NCBI RefSeq assembly: GCF_001005295.1
Contig: NZ_LBMK01000003.1
Span: forward strand, 326,831-390,830
Length of the DNA stretch: 64,000 nt
Direction of reading: 5' to 3'
Source of the DNA: Streptomyces yangpuensis
GTDB lineage: Bacteria > Actinomycetota > Actinomycetes > Streptomycetales > Streptomycetaceae
A model generated the notes under the pieces. The model was not told where the DNA came from, ran no database searches, and saw only the letters and a list, made by a program, of their open reading frames with translations. Shown here piece by piece: positions 17,913-27,453 of this stretch (its first letter is position 1; every line of letters starts with the position of its first letter). A program made the position numbers and the translations under genes.

Positions 17913-19112
17913 GTGACCGTGGAGAGCACTGCCGCGCGCAAGCCGCGACGCAGCAGCGGCACCAAGCGGGCGGCAGGTGCGGCGAGCGCCGCCAAGCCCG
18001 CCGCTGCCACCGCGCAGACGCAGGACGCTGAACCTCAGCTCGTACAGCTGCTGACGCCCGAAGGGGACCGCGTCGACAACGCGGAGAACGCCGAGTTCGC
18101 CCCCTTCGTCGCAGACATCACCACCGAGGACCTGCGCGGCCTGTACCGCGACATGGTCATGACCCGCCGCTTCGACGGTGAGGCGACCGCCCTGCAGCGT
18201 CAGGGCGAGCTGGGCCTGTGGGCCTCGCTCCTCGGCCAGGAGGCCGCGCAGATCGGCTCCGGCCGGGCGCTGAACGACGCGGACTACGTGTTCCCGACCT
18301 ACCGTGAGCACGGTGTGGCCTGGTGCCGCGGGGTCGACCCGACCAACCTGCTCGGCATGTTCCGCGGTGTGAACCACGGCGGCTGGGACCCGAACCTGAA
18401 CAACTTCCACCTCTACACGATCGTCATCGGCTCGCAGACGCTCCACGCGACCGGTTACGCGATGGGCGTGGCCAAGGACGGCGCCGACGCGGCCGTGATC
18501 GCCTACTTCGGCGACGGCGCGTCCAGCCAGGGCGACGTGATGGAGGCCTTCAACTTCTCCGCCGTCTACAACTCCCCCGTGGTGTTCTTCTGCCAGAACA
18601 ACCAGTGGGCGATCTCCGAGCCGACCGAGCGCCAGATGCGCGTGCCGCTCTACCAGCGCGCGCAGGGCTTCGGCTTCCCCGGCGTCCGCGTCGACGGCAA
18701 CGACGTGCTGGCCTGCCTGGCCGTGACCCGCTGGGCGCTGGACCGGGCGCGCCGCGGCGAGGGCCCGACCCTGGTCGAGGCGTTCACGTACCGCATGGGC
18801 GCGCACACCACCTCCGACGACCCGACGAAGTACCGGCGGGACGAGGAGCGGGCGGCCTGGGAGTCCAAGGACCCCATCCAGCGCCTGAAGGCCCACCTGC
18901 TGGCCACCGGGGGCGCCGACGAGGCGTTCTTCGAGGAGCTGGAGGCCGAGAGCGAGGCCATGGGCAAGCGCGTGCGCGAGGCCGTGCGCGCCATGCCCGA
19001 CCCGGACACCATGGCGATCTTCGAGAACGTCTACGCGGACGGGCACGCGCTCGTCGACGAGGAGCGCGCCCAGTTCGCCGCCTACCTCGCGTCCTTCGAG
19101 GGTGGGGAGTGA
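17913..19112 (+). CDS. bkdA: 2-oxoacid dehydrogenase E1 alpha subunit, second copy
   Basis: A 399-residue E1 alpha subunit. About 40 residues of Ala/Lys-rich N-terminus precede the ThDP-binding domain. GDGASSQGDVMEAFNFS is the ThDP/Mg2+ motif, QNNQWAIS follows, VDGNDV is conserved, and HTTSDDPTKYR is the regulatory loop. A strong GGAGGAG ribosome site lies before GTG 17913. It heads an E1alpha-E1beta-E2 operon parallel to the paralogous one at 1-2920. The presumed substrates are branched-chain 2-oxoacids, by resemblance to Streptomyces bkd genes, but pyruvate activity is not excluded. Confidence 0.92.
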   Translation: MTVESTAARKPRRSSGTKRAAGAASAAKPAAATAQTQDAEPQLVQLLTPEGDRVDNAENAEFAPFVADITTEDLRGLYRDMVMTRRFDGEATALQRQGELGLWASLLGQEAAQIGSGRALNDADYVFPTYREHGVAWCRGVDPTNLLGMFRGVNHGGWDPNLNNFHLYTIVIGSQTLHATGYAMGVAKDGADAAVIAYFGDGASSQGDVMEAFNFSAVYNSPVVFFCQNNQWAISEPTERQMRVPLYQRAQGFGFPGVRVDGNDVLACLAVTRWALDRARRGEGPTLVEAFTYRMGAHTTSDDPTKYRRDEERAAWESKDPIQRLKAHLLATGGADEAFFEELEAESEAMGKRVREAVRAMPDPDTMAIFENVYADGHALVDEERAQFAAYLASFEGGE

Positions 19113-19117
19113 CCACC

Positions 19118-20098
19118 ATGGCCATCGAGAAGATGTCGATCGCGAAGGCGCTCAACGAGTCGCTGCGCAAGGCCCTGGAGCAGGACCCGAAGGTCCTGAT
19201 CATGGGTGAGGACGTCGGCAAGCTGGGCGGTGTCTTCCGGATCACCGACGGTCTGCAGAAGGACTTCGGCGAGGAGCGGGTCATCGACACCCCGCTCGCC
19301 GAGTCGGGCATCGTCGGTACCGCCATCGGCCTGGCCCTGCGCGGCTACCGGCCGGTCGTGGAGATCCAGTTCGACGGTTTCGTCTTCCCCGCGTACGACC
19401 AGATCGTCACGCAGCTCGCGAAGATGCACGCGCGCGCCCTGGGCAAGATCAAGATGCCGGTCGTCGTGCGCATCCCGTACGGCGGCGCCATCGGCGCGGT
19501 CGAGCACCACTCGGAGTCCCCGGAGGCGCTCTTCGCGCACGTCGCGGGCCTGAAGGTGGTCTCCCCGTCGAACGCCTCCGACGCCTACTGGATGCTCCAG
19601 CAGGCGATCCTCAGCGACGACCCGGTGATCTTCTTCGAGCCGAAGCGCCGCTACTGGGACAAGGGCGAGGTCGACACCGAGGCCATCCCCGGCGAGCTGC
19701 ACAAGTCGCGTGTGGTGCGCGAGGGCGCCGACCTCACCCTGGCCGCCTACGGCCCGATGGTGAAGGTCTGCCTGGAGGCGGCGGCCGCGGCCGCCGAGGA
19801 GGGGAAGTCGGTCGAGGTCCTGGACCTGCGCTCGATGTCCCCGGTCGACTTCGACGGGATCCAGGCGTCGGTGGAGAGGACCCGCCGGCTCGTGGTCGTC
19901 CACGAGGCGCCGGTCTTCCTCGGCGTGGGTTCGGAGATCGCCGCCCGCATCACCGAGCGGTGCTTCTACCACCTGGAGGCGCCGGTGCTGCGCGTGGGCG
20001 GTTTCCACGCCCCGTACCCGCCGGCCCGCCTGGAGGACGAGTACCTGCCGGGCCTGGACCGGGTGCTCGACGCCGTCGACCGTTCGCTGGCGTACTGA
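19118..20098 (+). CDS. bkdB: 2-oxoacid dehydrogenase E1 beta subunit, second copy
   Basis: A 326-residue E1 beta subunit from ATG 19118, which has a GGGGAG ribosome site eight bases upstream. GTG 19109, overlapping the E1 alpha stop, would add three residues. Conserved blocks are GEDVGKLGGVFRITDGL, YGGAIGAVEHHSESPEA and the C-terminal PGLDRVLDAVD. It is clearly paralogous along its length to the protein encoded at 561-1580. Confidence 0.93.
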   Translation: MAIEKMSIAKALNESLRKALEQDPKVLIMGEDVGKLGGVFRITDGLQKDFGEERVIDTPLAESGIVGTAIGLALRGYRPVVEIQFDGFVFPAYDQIVTQLAKMHARALGKIKMPVVVRIPYGGAIGAVEHHSESPEALFAHVAGLKVVSPSNASDAYWMLQQAILSDDPVIFFEPKRRYWDKGEVDTEAIPGELHKSRVVREGADLTLAAYGPMVKVCLEAAAAAAEEGKSVEVLDLRSMSPVDFDGIQASVERTRRLVVVHEAPVFLGVGSEIAARITERCFYHLEAPVLRVGGFHAPYPPARLEDEYLPGLDRVLDAVDRSLAY

Positions 20099-20111
20099 GG
20101 AGCCACGTTCC

Positions 20112-21551
20112 ATGACCATCCGCGAATTCAAGATGCCCGACGTGGGCGAGGGCCTCACCGAGGCCGAGATCCTCAAGTGGTACGTCCAGCCCGGTGACAC
20201 GGTCACCGACGGCCAGGTCGTCTGCGAGGTCGAGACGGCCAAGGCCGCCGTCGAGCTGCCGATCCCGTTCGACGGCACCGTGCACGCGCTCCTCTTCGAG
20301 GAGGGCACCACGGTCGACGTCGGCCAGGTGATCATCTCGGTGCAGACCGCAGGCGCCGCCGCCGACGCCCCGGTCCAGGAGGCCGCCGCGCCCGTCGCCG
20401 ACGCCGCCCCGGCGGCTCCGGCTCCGGCCGCCGAGGAGCCCGTCGCCGAGGCCCGCCAGCCCGTGCTGGTCGGCTACGGCGTCTCCACCGCCTCCACCAA
20501 GCGCCGCCCGCGCAAGGCCCCGGCGGGCACGGCCGCGCAGAACGGCACGGCGGCCCCCGCCGCCGCTCCGGCCGCCGCTCCGGTGCTCCCCGCGGTCCCG
20601 GCGCAGCCGGGCGGTGAGCGCCCGCTGGCCAAGCCGCCGGTGCGCAAGCTCGCCAAGGACCTCGGCATCGACCTGGCCTCGGTGGTACCCACCGGTGACG
20701 GCGGGGTCGTGACCCGGGAGGACGTCCACGCGGCGGCCGCCGCGGCGATCGCCCCGCAGGCCGCGCCCGCGGCGGCGCCCGTCGCGCCGCAGGCCCAGGT
20801 CCCGGCCCCGGTGGCCGAGGCCGCCGCCGCCCCGGCGGTCGAGCCGTCGGCGCGGGAGACCCGTATCCCCGTCAAGGGCGTCCGCAAGGTCACCGCCCAG
20901 GCCATGGTCGGCTCGGCCTTCACCGCGCCGCACGTCACCGAGTTCATCACCCTCGACGTGACCCGCACGATGAAGCTGGTCCAGGAGCTCAAGGACGACC
21001 CGGACCTCGCGGGCTTGCGGATCAACCCGCTGCTCCTGATCGCGAAGGCCGTCCTGGTCGCCATCCGCCGCAACCCGGACGTCAACGCGTCCTGGGACGA
21101 GGCGGCCCAGGAGATCGTGCTCAAGCACTACGTCAACCTGGGTATCGCGGCGGCCACCCCCCGCGGGCTGATCGTCCCGAACATCAAGGACGCGCACGCC
21201 AAGACCCTGGGCGAGCTGTCGGAGTCCCTGTCCTCGCTGGTCGCCACGGCCCGCGACGGCAAGACCTCCCCGGCGGACATGCAGAACGGCACGATCACCA
21301 TCACCAACGTCGGCGTCTTCGGCGTCGACACCGGTACGCCCATCCTGAACCCGGGCGAGTCCGCGATCCTCGCGGTCGGTGCGATCAAGCTCCAGCCGTG
21401 GGTCCACAAGGGCAAGGTCAAGCCCCGCCAGGTCACCACGCTGGCGCTGTCCTTCGACCACCGTCTCATCGACGGCGAGCTCGGCTCCAAGTTCCTCGCC
21501 GACATCGCGGCGGTCCTGGAACACCCGCGCCGGCTGATCACCTGGTCGTAG
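20112..21551 (+). CDS. bkdC: dihydrolipoamide acyltransferase (E2), second copy
   Basis: A 479-residue E2. The lipoyl domain spans about 1-80 with K44 in ETAKA. Two Ala/Pro-rich linkers flank the subunit-binding domain (PPVRKLAKDLGIDL), and the catalytic domain carries DHRLIDGE. A GAGGAG ribosome site lies before ATG 20112. It is longer than its paralogue at 1580-2920, mainly in the linkers. It ends the operon, which is closed by the hairpin at 21577-21611. Confidence 0.93.
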   Translation: MTIREFKMPDVGEGLTEAEILKWYVQPGDTVTDGQVVCEVETAKAAVELPIPFDGTVHALLFEEGTTVDVGQVIISVQTAGAAADAPVQEAAAPVADAAPAAPAPAAEEPVAEARQPVLVGYGVSTASTKRRPRKAPAGTAAQNGTAAPAAAPAAAPVLPAVPAQPGGERPLAKPPVRKLAKDLGIDLASVVPTGDGGVVTREDVHAAAAAAIAPQAAPAAAPVAPQAQVPAPVAEAAAAPAVEPSARETRIPVKGVRKVTAQAMVGSAFTAPHVTEFITLDVTRTMKLVQELKDDPDLAGLRINPLLLIAKAVLVAIRRNPDVNASWDEAAQEIVLKHYVNLGIAAATPRGLIVPNIKDAHAKTLGELSESLSSLVATARDGKTSPADMQNGTITITNVGVFGVDTGTPILNPGESAILAVGAIKLQPWVHKGKVKPRQVTTLALSFDHRLIDGELGSKFLADIAAVLEHPRRLITWS

Positions 21552-21576
21552 CGGACACGAGCACGCAGCACGACAC

Positions 21577-21611
21577 CGATGGCCGGTCTCCCCCGAGGAG
21601 ACCGGCCATCG
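21577..21611 (+). terminator. hairpin terminating the second bkd operon
   Basis: CGATGGCCGGTCTCC (21577-21591) and GGAGACCGGCCATCG (21597-21611) form a perfect 15-bp stem with a 5-nt loop, 26 bases after the E2 stop codon. Confidence 0.9.
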
Positions 21612-21668
21612 GCCGTTCCCGCGGGGAAAGCCCTGGCCGGCGCCGCAGGGTCGTGTGATCATCTGCGG

Positions 21669-22604
21669 ATGATCTTCCGTGCCGCCACCGCAGGCCCCGC
21701 AGACCTGGACCGCGCCGTCGCCCATCCGGCCGACGGCCCCGTCCCCGCCCTGACCGCCGGGAGGATCCGCGAGGAGCTCGCCGCGAACCGGATCCGCCCC
21801 GAGTGGATCCGGACCGCCGAGGACGAGGACGGGCGGATCCTGGCCCGTGCCGTCTGGTGGGGCCGGGCCGACAGCGAGCAGCCGATCGCGCTGGACTGCC
21901 TCCAGGTCGCGGCCGGGGTGGCCGACCCGGCCGCGGTCGCCGCCGGCCTGCTGGACACCGGCCACTGCGCCTTCGGCGGGATACCCGGCTACAACATCTC
22001 CCTGCCCCGCGGCTGGCGGGACGACCCGGAGCTGGCCGCGGCGGTCGCCTGGCGCCGGGAGGCAGCGCACCGGACCGGGCTGACGCGCGAGATCGAGCGG
22101 CTGCGCTACGAGTGGACCCCGGCCGCCGGGACGGCGGAGCCCACCGGCCGGCTGGTCTTCCGCGAGGGCACCGACGAGGAGATGCTGGACGCGTTCGCCC
22201 GGCTCTCCCGCGGCAGCCTCGACCTGGCCACGCAGCACGAGCTGGAGCTGATGGACGCCGAGCAACTGGCCCGCGAGGACTTCGACTTCTACCTCGGCTG
22301 CCCCGGCGAGCGCTCCTGGTGGCGCCTGGCCCACCTGCCCGACGGCCGCCTCGCCGGTCTGGCCGTGCCCTCGGCGACGCCGTACCACCGCAACGTCGGC
22401 TACCTGGGCGTCGTACCGGAGCAGCGCGGCCGGGGCCTGATCGACGAGGTCCTCGCCGAGATCACCCGCTTCCACGCGGCGGCGGGCGCCGAGCGCATCA
22501 CCGCGACCACGGACACCGTGAACCTGCCGATGGCCGCCGCCTTCGACCGGGCCGGCTACGAGGTCACCGAGATCCGCCTCGTACTGGAAGCGCCCGAGCG
22601 GTGA
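21669..22604 (+). CDS. GNAT family N-acetyltransferase
   Basis: A 311-residue protein. The C-terminal half carries the acetyl-CoA binding motif of GNAT enzymes (YLGVVPEQRGRGLIDEVLAEI), followed by the NLPMAAAFDRAGYE segment. The N-terminal half looks like a second, degenerate GNAT fold. The substrate is unknown. ATG 21669 was chosen because everything upstream of it lies in the terminator hairpin; the longer frame is spurious. It is a single-gene unit. Confidence 0.8.
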   Translation: MIFRAATAGPADLDRAVAHPADGPVPALTAGRIREELAANRIRPEWIRTAEDEDGRILARAVWWGRADSEQPIALDCLQVAAGVADPAAVAAGLLDTGHCAFGGIPGYNISLPRGWRDDPELAAAVAWRREAAHRTGLTREIERLRYEWTPAAGTAEPTGRLVFREGTDEEMLDAFARLSRGSLDLATQHELELMDAEQLAREDFDFYLGCPGERSWWRLAHLPDGRLAGLAVPSATPYHRNVGYLGVVPEQRGRGLIDEVLAEITRFHAAAGAERITATTDTVNLPMAAAFDRAGYEVTEIRLVLEAPER

Positions 22605-22641
22605 ACCGAGCCGGCCTCGTCCCCGGCCCCCGGCCCTGCGC

Positions 22642-22812
22642 ATGACGGGTCTCGCCGCCGGCCACCCCGATGGCGGCGACCTCGTACGCCCGGGCGCGGG
22701 CGGCGGCGGGCGCCTGCGGGTCACGGTGACCGGCCCCAGCCGCAGCCTGGGCTTCTCGGCCGCCGCCTCCGCCGTCACCCGCACGCGTATCCACCTCCAG
22801 GGCTCCTTGTGA
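22642..22812 (+). CDS. possible small protein, 56 residues
   Basis: An ATG-to-TGA frame of 56 codons with G/C at nearly every third position, as in the real genes around it. It begins MTGLAAGHPDGGDLVRP and contains a hydrophilic segment GRLRVTVTGPSRS. No clear ribosome-binding site and no family is recognised. It could be a small gene, the remnant of a larger C-terminus, or chance in GC-rich DNA; I lean towards chance or remnant. Confidence 0.2.
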   Translation: MTGLAAGHPDGGDLVRPGAGGGGRLRVTVTGPSRSLGFSAAASAVTRTRIHLQGSL

Positions 22813-22865
22813 GCACGGCCCGAACCTCCGGGAGGTAACCTGCCGCCCGGGGAAGGGGGCCGGGG

Positions 22866-23630
22866 TTGTCCATCGCCGAACTGCAGGTCTACTCGGTCGA
22901 GGAGGCCGACGTCACGGGTGGCGTGTGCGTGGTCCGCTGCATCGGCGGGACGGCCCGCACCGGGCAGGTCTACGCCGTCGGCGAGTCGCGGATGGGCCTG
23001 CGCCGCATCGAGCGGTACGGACGGGCCGTCGGCTCCTTCGACGCCGGACACACCGCGAAGGTCCACTTCACGGGCGCCATGGTCGCGCTGCTCTCCCGCG
23101 GGCAGGTGCTGACCTCGGTGCCGCCCGACGGGCACTCGCTGGAGGACCTGGAGGCCTGGCTGTCCACCGCCCCGCCGCTGGACGACGAACCCCACCCGCG
23201 GACCCTGCGGGTCCTGGCCGGCGTGCGGATGCGCGACGAGCGGCTGCCGGACGAGGTCCGGCTGCGCTGGGGCCGGGTCGCCCTGGCGGCCACCCACCGC
23301 TGCGCGGCGGCCGAAGCCATGCCGGAACTGGTCAAGGCGCCCGAAGTGGCCTGTGTACGGGGCTACTTGATCCAGCAGTTCGGCCCGGACCGCGGCGGCG
23401 ACCCGGCGGCCCTGTGCCGGGAGCTGCTCGCGCTGATCGACCTGGCCCCGGCGCAGGCGGCGGCGCAGGGCCGCGTCTGGCGCGACCTCCCGCACCACCG
23501 CATCCGGCACCTGCGCCGCATCAAGTCCCTGATCCCCTGGCTGACGGCCGTCCGCCCCCACCTCGCGGACGGCGACCCGCTGTCGGCCTCGGTCGACGCC
23601 TGGACACAGGTCAGACCCCTCCTGCCGTAG
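22866..23630 (+). CDS. hypothetical actinobacterial protein
   Basis: A 254-residue soluble protein from TTG 22866, preceded by a GGGAAGGGGG-type ribosome site. The first 90 residues are beta-rich (VGESRMGLRRIERYG; AKVHFTGAMVALLSRG), recalling a translation-factor-like beta barrel, and the rest is helical. No catalytic motif is visible and the family is not recognised. It converges on the PPOX gene with 20 bases between stops. Confidence 0.7.
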   Translation: MSIAELQVYSVEEADVTGGVCVVRCIGGTARTGQVYAVGESRMGLRRIERYGRAVGSFDAGHTAKVHFTGAMVALLSRGQVLTSVPPDGHSLEDLEAWLSTAPPLDDEPHPRTLRVLAGVRMRDERLPDEVRLRWGRVALAATHRCAAAEAMPELVKAPEVACVRGYLIQQFGPDRGGDPAALCRELLALIDLAPAQAAAQGRVWRDLPHHRIRHLRRIKSLIPWLTAVRPHLADGDPLSASVDAWTQVRPLLP

Positions 23631-23650
23631 GTGCGCGGGCCGGGGGTGCC

Positions 23651-24067
23651 TCAGTCCTGGCGGGCGGCGTTGCCGAGGACCTTGGCCGGGGTGATGCGGA
23701 CGACCACGCGGACGTTCTCGGGCGGGGCGTCCTGGTACTCCTTGCCGGCGCCCGGGCCCATGTACTCCTCGGCGATCCGGACGGCCACCACCCGGCCGAC
23801 GTCCTCGGTGACCGTGGCCGTGCCGCGGATCTCGGCGTAGAGGAAGGGGTTGGCCAGGTCGAAGACGGTCAGGCCGACCCGGCCGTCGCGGACGATGTTG
23901 CGCTCCTTGCGGCGGCCCTGCTCGGTGGAGATCAGCAGGTCGCCGCCGTCGCGGGTCACCCAGATCACCGAACTCTGCGGGCTCCCGTCGGGGTTGATGG
24001 TCGACAGGACGGCGGGGTGCGGCGCGTCGAGCAGGCCCCGCACGGTTTCGTTCAGCTCAACAGTCAT
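23651..24067 (-). CDS. PPOX-class, probably F420-dependent, oxidoreductase
   Basis: A 138-residue split-barrel flavin or deazaflavin enzyme. N-terminal RGLLDAPHPAVLSTINPDGSPQ, the strand SVIWVTRDGGDLLIST and RKERNIVRDGRVGLTVFD are typical of the small F420-binding PPOX family in actinobacteria. It would reduce an unknown small molecule with F420H2. The single domain and size match the family. A second, different PPOX protein is encoded at 35318-35983. Confidence 0.82.
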   Translation of the reverse strand: MTVELNETVRGLLDAPHPAVLSTINPDGSPQSSVIWVTRDGGDLLISTEQGRRKERNIVRDGRVGLTVFDLANPFLYAEIRGTATVTEDVGRVVAVRIAEEYMGPGAGKEYQDAPPENVRVVVRITPAKVLGNAARQD

Positions 24068-24142
24068 GAAGCAGAGGCTAGTTGCGGGGCGGTGCGGGCC
24101 GCGGGCGGATTCCGGCCCGGGCCGCCGACTACCCGAGGTCGG

Positions 24143-25348
24143 TCATTTCCAGGGGATGTTGCGCCACGGGCTGGCGGGGTCGGTGGTCAGCGTGACGTGG
24201 GCGGCGAGGGCGCCCGTGTACCAGGTGCCGAACTCCTCCTCGTCGAAGTGCAGGCACCGGCCGAGCACATACCCGGCGGAGAACTCCTCCCACGAGCGGT
24301 ACGTGCTGCGGGCCGACTCCCCGGCGCGCAGCACGGCCTTCTCCGCCTCGTGCAGGGTGCCGTAGCGGCATCCGATGCCCCAGCGGGCCATCTGGGAGGC
24401 GCGGCCGAGGTCCCAGGCCTCGACGGAGCGGACCCAGCCGTCCTCGGGGAGCAGTCCGTCGGCCCGGAAACGCTGTTCGTAGCGGGCTATCCGGCCGATG
24501 AGCCGCTTGACGCCGGCTATCTCCCCCTCGACCTCGGCGGCCGGGCGGGGCCGGGCGACGGTGACCCCCTCGGGGGTGAGCCGGGGCTCGGCGGCGCGTT
24601 CGGCGTTGCGGCGCATGCTCGCCTCGGCGGCGTGCCGCCAGTGCTCGACGTCCACGGGTCCCGCGAAGTCGGAGGCGAGGACGCGGCGCACGCGCAGCGC
24701 GAACTCCCAGACGGGGCTGACCACCGTGGTGTTCAGGAGCTCTTCGAGGGTGGCGAGCCAGTCGGCCCGGTCGGTGATGCCCCAGCTCTTCGCGACCCGG
24801 TGGCGCTCATGCTGGTAGCCGCTGCCGTGGTAGGCGAGGGCGTTCCAGAACTCGCCGTTCGTGACGGCGAGATGCGCGCCGACGGCGAGGCCGTGGGCGA
24901 TGTCCCCGTGCAGGGGGCCGCCGGTGAAGAGGGCGTGGATCTTGCCGTCGGGCAGGCCGTAGCACGGCGCGGCGTCCGCGTGCGCGCGCCAGCGGGCCAG
25001 GTCGGCGGGGGTGGTGGTGAGGTAGGCCTCGGCGGGGGAGCCCGGATTCACGGCGAGGAAGGCGGGATCGCCGGCGGCCCACACCGTGGAGAACCATCCC
25101 AGGCTGCGGGACTCGAAGACCGTCTCGGGGGTGGGCGCGGGCAGCATGCCGGCGGTGCGGACGACGATCATGCGGTCCGGGGTGGGGTGGAAGAAGACCG
25201 ACCCGGGGTGGGCGTCGGACTGCACCCGGGGCTGCACCAGGTAGAGCTGGGCGCGGGCGAGCACATCGAAGTACGCGGCCCAGTCGCCTGCGTTCTTGGC
25301 CTCGTACAGCTCTCTCTCGATGACGCTCGGCGCGATCCAGGTGCCCAT
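24143..25348 (-). CDS. DUF1266-like protein with N-terminal SseB-like region
   Basis: A 401-residue soluble protein. Residues 1-130 resemble the SseB-type fold (SVIERELYEAKNAGDWAAYF; PDRMIVVRTAG). The C-terminal half, with WDLGRASQMARWGIGCRYG and SWEEFSAGYVLGR, matches the DUF1266 pattern seen in E. coli YbeU/YbeR-like proteins. No enzymatic function is known. It is transcribed away from the papain-like protease gene, with 194 bases between starts. Confidence 0.72.
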   Translation of the reverse strand: MGTWIAPSVIERELYEAKNAGDWAAYFDVLARAQLYLVQPRVQSDAHPGSVFFHPTPDRMIVVRTAGMLPAPTPETVFESRSLGWFSTVWAAGDPAFLAVNPGSPAEAYLTTTPADLARWRAHADAAPCYGLPDGKIHALFTGGPLHGDIAHGLAVGAHLAVTNGEFWNALAYHGSGYQHERHRVAKSWGITDRADWLATLEELLNTTVVSPVWEFALRVRRVLASDFAGPVDVEHWRHAAEASMRRNAERAAEPRLTPEGVTVARPRPAAEVEGEIAGVKRLIGRIARYEQRFRADGLLPEDGWVRSVEAWDLGRASQMARWGIGCRYGTLHEAEKAVLRAGESARSTYRSWEEFSAGYVLGRCLHFDEEEFGTWYTGALAAHVTLTTDPASPWRNIPWK

Positions 25349-25542
25349 ACGGGGACCTTATACGGCCACCTCCGCGGGGAGACCGGCCCGTTCCGGCTCC
25401 CCCGGCGGGCGGGGCCGGGCGGGGGTGGGGGCACGCTCCCCTTGTGCCACCGCGCGACCGTGCGGACCCCCTTGACGGCCTTCGGCGGCGGAGGGACGCT
25501 CCCCGGATCTCTGATCCGAACGGTTGCAGCCGGGGGGCCGTC

Positions 25543-27438
25543 ATGCCGCAGGAGTCTGTTCAATCGGTGGGGGAGTTGCGTGCGCAGCTGATCGCGCGGG
25601 GGGCGCGCTGGTCGGTGCTGGAGCACCTGGCCGACGAGGAGCCGGTACCGCGGCCCTCGCTCGGTCTGGAGCCCGGGGCGAACCTGACGCCCGCCGGGGC
25701 CGTGGGCCCGGTCGACCTGGCGGGGCTCATCGGGCACGCCAGCGGCAACCCGCACCTGACCCGGCGCCGGGCCGCCCACGGCCTGCTGGGCGCCGCGCCG
25801 CGGACGGCGGCGGGGGCCCGGCCGGCCGCCGTGGACTGGCGCAACCGCTGGGGCTGGCCGTGGATCACCAAGGTGAAGGACCAGAACCCGTGCGGTTCCT
25901 GCTGGGCCTTCGGCGCCGCCGGCCTGGTGGAGTCCATGGCCCGCATCGAGCACGACGTGTGGGCTAAGCGCTCCGAGGGGGACGTCCACGACGGTCTGCG
26001 CTTCAGCTGCGGCCAGGGCAGCAACCCGGAGACCGCCCTCGACTGGATCACGGCGAACGGCGGTCTCGCCGACCCGGACTGCTGGCCGTACAGCATCCCG
26101 CCGGCCGGGCTGCCGGCCGCCCGCCGCGACGCCTGGCGCGCCGAGTACACGCCCAGTTGGGACCGTTCCGGCCGGACCGTCCGGGTCACCGACTACGTCC
26201 GGCTCGGCGATGTCGAGCAGCAGAAAGTGTGGCTGGACACGGTCGGCCCGCTGACGGCCTGTTTCGACGTCTACGACGACTTCTTCGGCCTCGGCTCCGG
26301 CGTCTACCACCGTACGAGCGACCGTCTCGCGGGCGGCCACTGCGTCCTGGTCGTCGGCTACGACGACGCGGCGGGCTGCTGGCTGTTCAAGAACTCCTGG
26401 GGCACCGGCTACCACGTCGGCGGCTACGGCCGGATCGCCTACGGCGAGGTCAACATCGACTACTGGGCCAAGTGCGGCCTGCGCGGCACCAACCCCGACC
26501 CGTGGACCAAGCGCCGCCTGCACACCGGCAACGTCTACGAGAGCGGCAACGGCCGTGCCCACCGCAACTTCGAGCTCCTCGCCACCACCACGGGCGCCCG
26601 CCTCCAGCACTGGTGGCGCGAGGGCGACGCGCCCTTCGCGTGGGCCCGCGCGCGCACCTTCGCCCACGACGCCTCCGGCCAGCCGGCCTTCACCGGGACC
26701 ACCTACAACCGCAACATGGAGTCCCTGCACGTGACCACGGGCGGCCGGCTGCGCCACTGGTACTACGAGCAGTCCGCCGGAGTGTGGCGCGACGGCGGTG
26801 CCTTCGGCCCGGGGGACGCCGCGATCGGATCCACCCCGGCGTTCATCCAGAGCGACTACGGCAAGCCCGGCAACTTCGAGGTGGTGGTCCGCACCGCCGA
26901 CGGCCGCCTGAACCACTGGTGGCGGATCAACGGCGCCCCCTGGACCTGGAACGACGGCGGCCGCTTCGCCTCCGGCATCGCCCACTACGGCCCCGCGCTC
27001 GTCCAGACCCGCGCGCGCCACCTCGACCTCGTCGCCGCCCGGACCGACGGCCGCATGCAGCTGTGGTGGCGCGACGACCCGAACGGCTTCGTCTGGCGCG
27101 CCGGGGAGGTCTTCGGCAGCGGTACGCCCGCGATCTGCGCGCCCTGCCTGATCGAGGGGCAGTACGGGGCCGCCGACGAGGACACCGCCGGGAACTACGA
27201 GCTGTGTGTGGCGGTGGCCGGAGGGCAGGTGGAGCACTGGTGGCGCGGCAACGCGGGCGGCTCCCCGTGGCGGCGCAGCGCGGTCTTCGGCCACGACGTC
27301 GCCGCGGTCACCGGGATGCTCCAGGGCAGCTTCGGGTTCAACCTGGAAGTCGTCGTCCTGCGCACCGACCGCCGCCTCCAGCACTACTGGCGCGACGGCG
27401 CGGGCTGGCACGAAGGGCCGGTGATCGGCCCCGTCTGA
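25543..27438 (+). CDS. papain-family (C1A) cysteine protease with C-terminal PLL-like beta-propeller
   Basis: A 631-residue protein. Residues 1-100 could be a propeptide. The peptidase domain (about 100-340) has all papain catalytic elements: Q114 of the oxyanion hole, C120 in CGSCWAF, H266 in GGHCVLVVGY and N284 in KNSWGTGY. From about 345 onward there are about six repeats of a blade pattern (N[FYL]E-x-x-x-x-x-x-GxLxHWWR), as in the Photorhabdus lectin-like (PLL) propellers that bind sugars. No signal peptide or transmembrane segment is visible, so it is cytosolic or leaves by a non-Sec route. ATG 25543 has a G-rich ribosome site; upstream frame is noncoding. A chagasin-like gene follows 15 bases later. 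Confidence 0.88.
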   Translation: MPQESVQSVGELRAQLIARGARWSVLEHLADEEPVPRPSLGLEPGANLTPAGAVGPVDLAGLIGHASGNPHLTRRRAAHGLLGAAPRTAAGARPAAVDWRNRWGWPWITKVKDQNPCGSCWAFGAAGLVESMARIEHDVWAKRSEGDVHDGLRFSCGQGSNPETALDWITANGGLADPDCWPYSIPPAGLPAARRDAWRAEYTPSWDRSGRTVRVTDYVRLGDVEQQKVWLDTVGPLTACFDVYDDFFGLGSGVYHRTSDRLAGGHCVLVVGYDDAAGCWLFKNSWGTGYHVGGYGRIAYGEVNIDYWAKCGLRGTNPDPWTKRRLHTGNVYESGNGRAHRNFELLATTTGARLQHWWREGDAPFAWARARTFAHDASGQPAFTGTTYNRNMESLHVTTGGRLRHWYYEQSAGVWRDGGAFGPGDAAIGSTPAFIQSDYGKPGNFEVVVRTADGRLNHWWRINGAPWTWNDGGRFASGIAHYGPALVQTRARHLDLVAARTDGRMQLWWRDDPNGFVWRAGEVFGSGTPAICAPCLIEGQYGAADEDTAGNYELCVAVAGGQVEHWWRGNAGGSPWRRSAVFGHDVAAVTGMLQGSFGFNLEVVVLRTDRRLQHYWRDGAGWHEGPVIGPV

Positions 27439-27453
27439 GAGGACCGGGCGGCC